5,364 bases of DNA from Nitrosomonadales bacterium. Its GTDB lineage: Bacteria > Pseudomonadota > Gammaproteobacteria > Burkholderiales > SG8-41. Positions 1 through 4,624 of the stretch are shown piece after piece. Positions within the stretch are counted from its first letter, which is position 1. Each line of letters opens with the position of its first letter. Below the pieces are notes generated by a model. That model saw nothing but the letters and a program-made list of their open reading frames with translations, had not been told where the DNA came from and ran no database searches. The DNA is taken from positions 1 through 5,364 of the forward strand of contig VFLF01000341.1 in NCBI GenBank assembly GCA_009885185.1, written 5' to 3'. The position numbers were made by a program, and so were the translations under genes.

Positions 1-703
1 CGGTCTCGAGGTCCGGGACCTCATGCTGCAGCCGCTCGCCTCGGCCGACGCGGTGCTGCTCGACGACGAGCGCGACCTCGGCGTGTGCCTGATCGATATC
101 GGCGGCGGCACCACCGACATGGCGGTGTTTACCCACGGCGCGATCCGCCACACGGCGGTGATACCGATTGCAGGTGATCAGATCACCAGCGATATTGCGA
201 TGGCGCTGCGCACGCCGACCAAGGACGCCGACGATATCAAGATGAAGCACGGCTGCGCGCTGTCGCAACTGGCGGACCCGCAGGAAATGATCGAGGTGCC
301 GGGCGTGGGCGAGCGCGGCAGCAAGCAGTTATCGCGCAAGACGCTGGCTGAAGTGATCGAGCCGCGCGTCGAGGAACTGTATTCGCTGGTGCAATCCGAA
401 TTGCGCCGCAGTGGTTACGAGGAACTGCTGTCGTCGGGCATCGTGTTGACCGGCGGCTCTTCCATGATGCAAGGCATGGTGGAACTGGGCGAAGAAATTT
501 TTCACATGCCGGTGCGCGTCGGGCAGCCGTCCTACAGCGGCGGGCTGGCCGAGGTGGTGCGCCATCCGCGCTATTCGACGGCGATGGGTTTGTTGATCGA
601 GGGCATGCAGCAGTACCGGATGCAGGAAATCGCGCGTACGCAAACCGGCACGTTTCAGCAATTGTTGGATCGCATGAAAGCGTGGTTCAAGGGCAACTTT
701 TAG
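1..703 (+). CDS. ftsA: Cell division protein FtsA, C-terminal part (5' end outside window)
   Basis: FtsA is the actin-like ATPase that tethers FtsZ filaments to the inner membrane and helps recruit later divisome proteins. The frame is open from base 2, before the first ATG at 23, so the gene runs in from the left. About 233 residues remain of a family usually near 410-420, so roughly the first 180 are missing. Visible motifs are the phosphate-2 loop DIGGGTTD (fragment residues 32-39), the conserved TLAEVIEPR stretch, and the adenosine motif GIVLTGGSS (about 146-154). The last 13 residues, LLDRMKAWFKGNF, form the short amphipathic helix that binds membrane and end in the basic-aromatic pattern usual for FtsA. 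The gene stops with TAG, 79 bp upstream of ftsZ, the standard dcw order. There is no terminator between them, so co-transcription is likely. Identification is secure from motifs and neighbour. Confidence 0.97.
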   Translation, partial: GLEVRDLMLQPLASADAVLLDDERDLGVCLIDIGGGTTDMAVFTHGAIRHTAVIPIAGDQITSDIAMALRTPTKDADDIKMKHGCALSQLADPQEMIEVPGVGERGSKQLSRKTLAEVIEPRVEELYSLVQSELRRSGYEELLSSGIVLTGGSSMMQGMVELGEEIFHMPVRVGQPSYSGGLAEVVRHPRYSTAMGLLIEGMQQYRMQEIARTQTGTFQQLLDRMKAWFKGNF

Positions 704-705
704 AC

Positions 706-786
706 ATGAGTTTAGCGGTGTTTTTACATAAGTATATGTTTTTAAATGGTTATTTGTATCATCACAAAAATGGAGGCATAAAATGA
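706..786 (+). CDS. Possible 26-codon small ORF between ftsA and ftsZ (speculative)
   Basis: An ATG two bases after the ftsA stop opens a 26-residue frame, MSLAVFLHKYMFLNGYLYHH followed by KNGGIK. It ends in a TGA that overlaps the ftsZ start as ATGA (783-786). This is the geometry of translational coupling. The only upstream Shine-Dalgarno candidate is AAGGG at 689-693, 12 nt from the ATG, which is a little far. The codons (several TTA, TTT and TAT) are unlike those of the GC-rich neighbours because the whole gap is about 28% GC. AT-rich DNA of this length can stay open by chance, so this may not be a gene. I recognise no family. It could be a leader peptide that affects ftsZ translation, or nothing. 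Confidence 0.15.
   Translation: MSLAVFLHKYMFLNGYLYHHKNGGIK
726..739. repeat. Short inverted repeat in the ftsA-ftsZ gap
   Basis: ACATA (726-730) and TATGT (735-739) are perfect 5-bp inverted arms around AGTA. The repeat lies 44 bp upstream of the ftsZ start in AT-rich DNA. It could be a protein-binding site or chance. A TTTACA box at 723-728 overlaps it, but I found no well-spaced -10 partner, so I do not call a promoter here. Confidence 0.25.
771..776 (+). promoter_or_regulatory. Ribosome binding site of ftsZ
   Basis: TGGAGG lies 6 nt upstream of the ATG at 783, an optimal Shine-Dalgarno match and spacing. It fixes the ftsZ start and fits the high expression expected of FtsZ. Confidence 0.85.
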
Positions 787-1940
787 TAGAGCTGATCGAT
801 GCACAATCGCAGGAAGCAGTCATCAAAGTCATTGGTGTGGGCGGCTGCGGTGGTAACGCCGTGGATCACATGATCGCGCAGGGCGTTTCCGGCGTGGAGT
901 TCATCTGCGTCAACACCGACGCACAGGCGCTTAAGCGCAATCAGGCCAAGGTGCAATTGCAGTTGGGGACGACGGTGACCAAGGGCTTGGGCGCCGGCGC
1001 CAATCCGGAAGTGGGGCGGCAGGCGGCGCTGGAAGACCGTGAGCGTCTGGCGGAGTTGATTTCCGGCGCGGATATGCTGTTCCTCACCGCCGGCATGGGT
1101 GGGGGCACCGGCACCGGTGCGGCGCCGGTGGTGGCCGAGATCGCCAAGGAACTGGGCGTGCTGACCGTGGCCGTGGTGACCAAGCCGTTCGCGTTCGAGG
1201 GCAAGCGTCAGCGCATTGCGCAGGAAGGGCTGGATGCGCTGGCGCAGCATGTCGATTCGCTGATTGTGATCCCGAACGATAAACTGATGCAGGTGTTGGG
1301 TTCGGCGGTAACGCTCGATGATGCATTCAAGGCTGCCAACGACGTGCTGCATGGCGCGGTGGCGGGCATTGCTGAGGTCATTAGTTGTCCCGGCATGATT
1401 AACGTTGACTTCGCCGACGTGCGCACGGTGATGGCGGAAATGGGCATGGCGATGATGGGATCGGCCAAGGCGGCAGGCCCGGATCGCGCGCGCGCGGCGG
1501 CCGAGCAGGCGGTGGCGTGTCCGCTGCTGGAGGACATCAATATTTCCGATGCGCGCGGCGTGCTGATCAATATATCCGCCAGCAAGGCGAGCTTCCAGTT
1601 GCAGGAAATGTACGACGTGATGGAAACCATCAAGGCCTTCGCGGCTGAGTCGGCGACGGTGATTGTCGGCACGGTGTACGACGAGGCCATCGAGGACAAT
1701 CTGCGCGTGACCATCGTGGCCACCGGTTTGGGCAAACCCATGATCCGCCAGCAGATGAAACCGATGATGGTGGTGGCGCAAAAGACCGGCACCGACAATC
1801 AGCCGCTGGAAGTCAATTACGATGAACTTGAACAACCTGCCGTGGTGCGCCGCAATCGTGCCGCCACCATCGAGGCGATGCGTCAGTCCGGAGTGGAAAT
1901 GTTGGATATACCGGCGTTCCTGCGCAAGCAGGCCGACTAA
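783..1940 (+). CDS. ftsZ: Cell division protein FtsZ (tubulin-like GTPase)
   Basis: FtsZ polymerises with GTP into the cytoplasmic Z-ring at mid-cell. The 385-residue product has the full family layout and usual length (E. coli 383). It has an N-terminal nucleotide loop GGCGGNAV at about 20-27, the tubulin signature GGGTGTG at 106-112, TKPFAFEGKR at 133-142, and the T7 synergy loop NVDFAD at 207-212 with catalytic Asp209 and Asp212. A GTPase-activating C-terminal domain follows to about residue 317, then a linker of about 55 residues and the C-terminal peptide LDIPAFLRKQAD, which in other bacteria docks FtsA and ZipA and is MinC-sensitive. Cys22 replaces a glycine found at this place in E. 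coli, and other small residues are tolerated there in the family. The start is supported by TGGAGG. The gene is followed by TAATGA stops and an intrinsic terminator, so the ftsA-ftsZ transcript probably ends here. Confidence 0.99.
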   Translation: MIELIDAQSQEAVIKVIGVGGCGGNAVDHMIAQGVSGVEFICVNTDAQALKRNQAKVQLQLGTTVTKGLGAGANPEVGRQAALEDRERLAELISGADMLFLTAGMGGGTGTGAAPVVAEIAKELGVLTVAVVTKPFAFEGKRQRIAQEGLDALAQHVDSLIVIPNDKLMQVLGSAVTLDDAFKAANDVLHGAVAGIAEVISCPGMINVDFADVRTVMAEMGMAMMGSAKAAGPDRARAAAEQAVACPLLEDINISDARGVLINISASKASFQLQEMYDVMETIKAFAAESATVIVGTVYDEAIEDNLRVTIVATGLGKPMIRQQMKPMMVVAQKTGTDNQPLEVNYDELEQPAVVRRNRAATIEAMRQSGVEMLDIPAFLRKQAD

Positions 1941-1981
1941 TGAGCACATGACCTAGCAGGAAAAAGGCGCATCGATCTTGC

Positions 1982-2021
1982 ACGGCCAGCCGCAGCGACA
2001 CTGCGGCTGGCCGTATTTTTT
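1982..2021 (+). terminator. Strong rho-independent terminator after ftsZ
   Basis: A perfect 14-bp stem (1982-1995 paired with 2001-2014, GC-rich core GGCCAGCCGC) closes a 5-nt loop CGACA. It is followed by A and six T residues (2016-2021). It lies 41 bp after the ftsZ stop. There is no A-run on the other side, so it should work on the plus strand only. It separates ftsZ transcription from lpxC. Confidence 0.92.
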
Positions 2022-2022
2022 C

Positions 2023-2051
2023 TTGGAGCCGGTGGTGGTGCATGATATAAT
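2023..2051 (+). promoter_or_regulatory. Extended -10 sigma-70 type promoter for lpxC
   Basis: A consensus -10 TATAAT (2046-2051) is preceded by TGA (2043-2045), giving the extended -10 motif TGnTATAAT. With 17-bp spacing, TTGGAG (2023-2028) gives a partial -35 (3 of 6 matches), a pattern that an extended -10 can support. The predicted start of transcription is near 2058, leaving a leader of about 130 nt before lpxC. The promoter begins one base after the T-run of the ftsZ terminator. Confidence 0.72.
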
Positions 2052-2066
2052 CTGTATCTATATGAA

Positions 2067-2082
2067 TTAAAACAAATTTTAA
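2067..2082. repeat. AT-only inverted repeat downstream of the lpxC promoter
   Basis: TTAAAA (2067-2072) and TTTTAA (2077-2082) are perfect inverted arms around CAAA. They begin about 16 bp after the -10 box, in the initially transcribed region. This position would suit an operator, but AT-only repeats arise easily by chance in such sequence. Confidence 0.25.
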
Positions 2083-2102
2083 GTAAATAAGACAAGACGC
2101 TT

Positions 2103-2151
2103 AGCAGGGGAAGTCTGGTTCAATTCCGTATCGGTTTGGTTCGGACTTGCT
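2103..2151 (+). promoter_or_regulatory. Possible structured RNA element in the lpxC leader
   Basis: In RNA, 2111-2118 can pair with 2141-2148, 2120-2123 with 2136-2139, and 2125-2126 with 2133-2134. This gives 14 pairs (10 Watson-Crick and 4 G-U) broken by two U-U mismatches, with a 6-nt loop CGUAUC. Below it, AGC (2103-2105) can pair with GCU (2149-2151), leaving the bulge AGGGG. The G-U pairs would become C-A mismatches on the other strand, so the fold is specific to the lpxC mRNA. I match it to no known riboswitch. It was found by hand without energy calculation. Confidence 0.35.
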
Positions 2152-2164
2152 GTCGGTGTCGTGT

Positions 2165-2183
2165 CCCGTGAATTAAACGTGGG
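2165..2183 (+). promoter_or_regulatory. Hairpin covering the weak Shine-Dalgarno sequence of lpxC
   Basis: CCCGUG (2165-2170) can pair with CGUGGG (2178-2183), 6 pairs including two G-U, around a 7-nt loop AAUUAAA. The 3' arm contains GUGGG (2179-2183), the only Shine-Dalgarno-like sequence properly placed (6 nt) before the GTG start at 2190. Folding would hide the ribosome site, so translational control is plausible. This is inference from base pairing only. Confidence 0.35.
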
Positions 2184-2189
2184 TTTTCC

Positions 2190-3101
2190 GTGATCAAACA
2201 GCGCACACTCAAAAACACTATCAGTGCCACGGGCGTCGGTCTGCACACCGGTGAAAAGGTGTACATGACCTTGCGTCCGGCGGCAGCCGATACCGGCATC
2301 GTGTTTCGACGCGTGGATTTGCCGCAGGTGGTGGATATCAAGGCGACGCCCTACGCGGTGGGTGACACGCGGCTCGCGTCCTGCCTGCAAAAAGACGGCG
2401 CGTCCGTCGGCACCGTTGAACACTTGATGTCGGCGCTGGCCGGGCTGGGCGTGGACAATGCCTATATAGATCTCAGCGCGCCGGAAGTGCCGATCATGGA
2501 CGGCAGCGCGGGGCCGTTTGTGTTCCTGCTGCAATCGGCGGGCATCGAAGAACAAAACGCCGCCAAGCGCTTTATCCGCATACTCAAGACTGTTGAGGTG
2601 CGGGAAGGCGACAAGTGGGTGCGGCTGGAACCGTATAACGGCTTCAAGATCGACCTTGCGATCGAATTCAATCACCCGGTGTTCGAGCGTTCGCGCCAGA
2701 CAGTAGGGATGGATTTTTCGTCCACCTCGTTCATCAAGGAAGTCAGCCGCGCGCGCACTTTCGGCTTCATGCAGGACGTGGAGTCGATGCGTTCGCAGGG
2801 GCTGGCGCTGGGCGGCAGTCTGGATAACGCCATCGTGATGGACGAGTACCGCATTCTGAACAACGACGGCTTGCGCTACGACGACGAGTTCGTCAAGCAC
2901 AAGGCGCTGGATGCGATCGGCGATTTGTATCTGCTGGGCCATCCACTGATCGGCGCTTTCAGCGGATTCAAGTCCGGTCACGCGCTGAATAACCAGCTTC
3001 TGCGCGCGCTGCTGGAAGACCAGCAGGCGTGGGAGTATTGCAGTTTCCTTCAAGCCGACGAAGCGCAACGCTACGTGTTCTGGCAACCCCAAACAGCTTG
3101 A
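2190..3101 (+). CDS. lpxC: UDP-3-O-acyl-N-acetylglucosamine deacetylase LpxC
   Basis: LpxC is the zinc enzyme that deacetylates UDP-3-O-acyl-GlcNAc, the first committed step of lipid A synthesis, in the cytoplasm. The 303-residue product matches family length (E. coli 305) and begins MIKQRTLK like E. coli. By alignment with E. coli LpxC the zinc ligands are His78 (in TVEHL), His237 and Asp241 (in HKALDAIGD). The catalytic residues are Glu77 and His264 (in KSGHALNN). The motif IMDGSAGPF (102-110) is also present. The start is a GTG: an in-frame TGA at 2169-2171 closes the frame upstream and no ATG lies between. Ribosome binding is weak (GTGGG at 2179-2183). The C-terminus (YVFWQPQTA) lacks the AVLA-like tail that targets E. 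coli LpxC to FtsH, so control may differ. The gene has its own promoter and leader, and converges on the DciA-like gene. Confidence 0.98.
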   Translation: MIKQRTLKNTISATGVGLHTGEKVYMTLRPAAADTGIVFRRVDLPQVVDIKATPYAVGDTRLASCLQKDGASVGTVEHLMSALAGLGVDNAYIDLSAPEVPIMDGSAGPFVFLLQSAGIEEQNAAKRFIRILKTVEVREGDKWVRLEPYNGFKIDLAIEFNHPVFERSRQTVGMDFSSTSFIKEVSRARTFGFMQDVESMRSQGLALGGSLDNAIVMDEYRILNNDGLRYDDEFVKHKALDAIGDLYLLGHPLIGAFSGFKSGHALNNQLLRALLEDQQAWEYCSFLQADEAQRYVFWQPQTA

Positions 3102-3136
3102 TTCGGACCTGATTCGTGTTTTTCGGCCTGCCTTCC

Positions 3137-3159
3137 CGAAGGCGGCGTTAACGCCTTCG
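3137..3159. repeat. Inverted repeat between convergent lpxC and DciA-like genes
   Basis: CGAAGGCG (3137-3144) and CGCCTTCG (3152-3159) are perfect 8-bp arms around a 7-nt loop that holds the stop codon of the minus-strand gene. The centre also contains the 12-bp palindrome GGCGTTAACGCC (3144-3155). An alternative hairpin, GCCTT/AAGGC (3130-3143), overlaps it. Neither direction shows a T-run after the stem, so it is not a canonical intrinsic terminator. It may still block transcription between the convergent genes or stabilise 3' ends. Confidence 0.4.
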
Positions 3160-3597
3160 CGCGCGATTTCGCATCAGGTTGGTCACGGCCAACTTAAGAT
3201 CGGGATTGCTGATGGTTTTGGAGATGGTTTCTATTTTTTCAATATAATCAATGGGTAATTCGTCTTTTTTGATGTGAGGCGGAGGCGCTGCGGCAGGGGA
3301 TTTGGGTTGCACGTCCACGCGAATTCCAGTAACCTCCGCCTCGATCTTACGGAATACAGGCAGCAAGCGCGGCAGTAGTTGGCGTAGTTTTGCGGCAACG
3401 GTCGTGTTGTCCGCCAACAGATACAGCGTACCTGCCTTGAGGTAACCCACACGGCTCGCCTTGGTTAATTCGGCGAGTTCGACCGGGGTGCAGTCAACAT
3501 AAGCCCGTTGCAGCGCCAAGAGGCGTTGCGTTTTTTCTCGGAGCGCAGCGAGTTCGCTTGATGCGCTCAGCAGATTGCGTATGTCACTTAGAGGCAT
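3148..3597 (-). CDS. dciA: DUF721 family protein, DciA-like replicative helicase loader
   Basis: This 149-residue protein fits the DUF721/DciA family, whose studied members load the replicative helicase DnaB and are thought to be ancestral to phage-derived DnaC. The N-terminal part (about 1-97) has the family pattern: LLSASSELAALREKTQRLLALQ, then SRVGYLKAGTLYLLADNTTVAAKLRQLLPRLL split over about 49-79, then GIRVDVQ. A proline-rich linker (AAAPPP, about 102-107) leads to a C-terminal helical segment ending in basic NRARRR. In other DciA proteins the C-terminal region is flexible and contacts helicase. The first ATG is used; the bases before it are pyrimidine-rich, being opposite the neighbour's GGAGGT, so no Shine-Dalgarno is visible. 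It converges on lpxC and diverges from the peptidase gene. The tryptophan often found in DUF721 is replaced by Tyr33. The family is confident; the loader role is inferred. Confidence 0.82.
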   Translation of the reverse strand: MPLSDIRNLLSASSELAALREKTQRLLALQRAYVDCTPVELAELTKASRVGYLKAGTLYLLADNTTVAAKLRQLLPRLLPVFRKIEAEVTGIRVDVQPKSPAAAPPPHIKKDELPIDYIEKIETISKTISNPDLKLAVTNLMRNRARRR

Positions 3598-3609
3598 GGG
3601 TGGCAGCGT

Positions 3610-3615
3610 GGAGGT
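3610..3615 (+). promoter_or_regulatory. Ribosome binding site of the M23 peptidase gene
   Basis: GGAGGT ends 5 nt before the TTG at 3621. The strength and spacing of this site decide in favour of the TTG start over any downstream ATG, the first of which would lie inside the membrane segment. Confidence 0.75.
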
Positions 3616-3620
3616 AGACG

Positions 3621-4541
3621 TTGAACATTATTCTCGTTTCCGAGCGTCTTGCGAAGGCCCGAACCATTAATATAGGCGTTCGCCAGTTAGCCGTATTGAC
3701 CATGGGGCTGGCGGTAACGGTCTTTGTGCTCGCCGGTACCCTGAATTATCTGATGTTGCGCTTCGCTTCGGAGCTGCATTTTCTGCCGTATTTGAACACC
3801 ATGGTGGTGTCCATGCAGAAAACGCAGCAAAGCCAGACCGAATCCTATCTGCGCGACAATCTGAATGCCATGGCCCAGCGCCTGGGCGAGATGCAGGCGC
3901 AGTTGCTGCGGCTGGATACGCTGGGCGAGCGCCTGGCCAAGCTGGCCGGTTTCAAGCCCCAGGATTTCCGCTTCAACGAACCGCCGGGACGTGGCGGCGC
4001 GCCCTCGACCGTGCCGAGCCGCGATTTCACGTTGTCCGAACTTGCGCAGCAAATAGATCGGTTGACGCGCAGTGTCGATGACCGCGGGGACAAGCTTGGC
4101 GTGCTGGAGTCGCTGCTGACGATAGAAAGCGCCAAAAAGAAACTGATCCCCACCATGTTGCCGGTGCTGGGTGGCGGGTATAACTCCAATTATGGCTGGC
4201 GCATAGACCCGTTCACCGGGCAGCATTCGTATCACGAAGGCATTGATTTCTCCGGCGGCGAGGGGACACCCATACTGGCAGCGGCGGGCGGCGTTGTCGT
4301 CTACGCAGAGTTCCATGCCGCGTATGGTAATATGGTGGAAATCGACCACGGCAACGACTTGATTACGCGCTATGCGCACGCGTCAAAAATGCATGTCAAA
4401 GTGGGCGACATGGTTTTGCGCGGCGCGAAAATCGCGGAAGTGGGACGTACCGGCCGGGCAACCGGCACGCATTTGCATTTTGAAGTCCGGCAGCGTGGAA
4501 TCTCCGTGAATCCTGCCCAGTTCTTGCAGTTGCCGGGCTGA
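3621..4541 (+). CDS. Membrane-anchored M23 family metallopeptidase (peptidoglycan endopeptidase)
   Basis: The protein probably cuts peptide cross-links of peptidoglycan in the periplasm. It has 306 residues: a short cytoplasmic N-terminus with basic residues, one membrane segment at about 22-47 (uncleaved anchor), two coiled-coil-like stretches (about 64-108 and 135-175), and a C-terminal LytM/M23 domain (about 185-302). The zinc and catalytic residues are all present: His205 and Asp209 in HEGIDF, His253 in YAHASK, and His284 and His286 in GTHLHFEV. It should therefore be an active enzyme rather than an EnvC/NlpD-type activator with a degenerate site, although its partners are unknown. The start is TTG, backed by GGAGGT, and the sequence begins MNIILVSERLAK. 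A terminator follows 30 bp after the stop. Genes of this type often sit just before secA in related bacteria. I assign no gene symbol because MepM-like and other M23 groups cannot be separated by eye. Confidence 0.93.
   Translation: MNIILVSERLAKARTINIGVRQLAVLTMGLAVTVFVLAGTLNYLMLRFASELHFLPYLNTMVVSMQKTQQSQTESYLRDNLNAMAQRLGEMQAQLLRLDTLGERLAKLAGFKPQDFRFNEPPGRGGAPSTVPSRDFTLSELAQQIDRLTRSVDDRGDKLGVLESLLTIESAKKKLIPTMLPVLGGGYNSNYGWRIDPFTGQHSYHEGIDFSGGEGTPILAAAGGVVVYAEFHAAYGNMVEIDHGNDLITRYAHASKMHVKVGDMVLRGAKIAEVGRTGRATGTHLHFEVRQRGISVNPAQFLQLPG
3627..3655 (-). promoter_or_regulatory. Candidate promoter of the DciA-like gene, inside the peptidase gene
   Basis: Read on the minus strand, TTCGCA (3655-3650, 4 of 6 matches to TTGACA) and AATAAT (3632-3627, 5 of 6 to TATAAT) are separated by 17 bp. 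Transcription would start near 3620, giving a leader of about 22 nt before the ATG at 3597. It overlaps the first codons of the divergent peptidase gene. Confidence 0.4.
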
Positions 4542-4570
4542 AATCGAATACGGCTATGTGACGGAATGCG

Positions 4571-4598
4571 AGGGGTGGGGATTTCCCCGCCCCTTTTT
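4571..4598 (+). terminator. Rho-independent terminator between the M23 gene and secA
   Basis: AGGGGTGGGG (4571-4580) pairs with CCCCGCCCCT (4585-4594), giving 10 pairs including one T-G, around the loop ATTT. Five T residues (4594-4598) follow the stem. It lies 30 bp after the peptidase stop and 27 bp before the secA ATG. It should end the peptidase transcript, or attenuate read-through into secA. Confidence 0.88.
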
Positions 4599-4624
4599 AT
4601 TTGTTGTGGAGCTTGAAGCGGGTC

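Noticed and set aside
723..753. TTTACA as the -35 of an ftsZ promoter
   Set aside because: No acceptable -10 falls at 16-18 bp; the nearest AT-rich hexamers are at 13, 19 or 22 bp.
762..1949. A 395-codon open frame antisense to the whole of ftsZ
   Set aside because: FtsZ on the plus strand is certain. Long antisense frames are common opposite GC-rich genes with strong codon bias, and the translation shows His/Arg-rich low-quality sequence with no known motif.
2117..2127. GGTTCAATTCC, a perfect match to a tRNA T-loop core
   Set aside because: One T-stem pair fails and there is no acceptor partner, anticodon arm or D arm upstream. It forms part of the proposed leader hairpin instead.
2079..3092. 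A 337-codon open frame antisense to lpxC
   Set aside because: Same shadow effect; the composition is unlike a real protein and it would run through the lpxC leader and gene.
3243..3248. TATAAT on the plus strand inside the DciA-like gene, possible antisense promoter
   Set aside because: The best -35 candidates are at 18-19 bp spacing and poor. The AT-rich run is explained by Ile, Tyr and Lys codons of the minus-strand gene.
3558..3585. TTGATG with TATGTC at 16 bp as a promoter for the M23 gene
   Set aside because: The -10 matches only 3 of 6 positions and there is no extended motif, too weak to list as a feature. Something in this area must still drive the gene.
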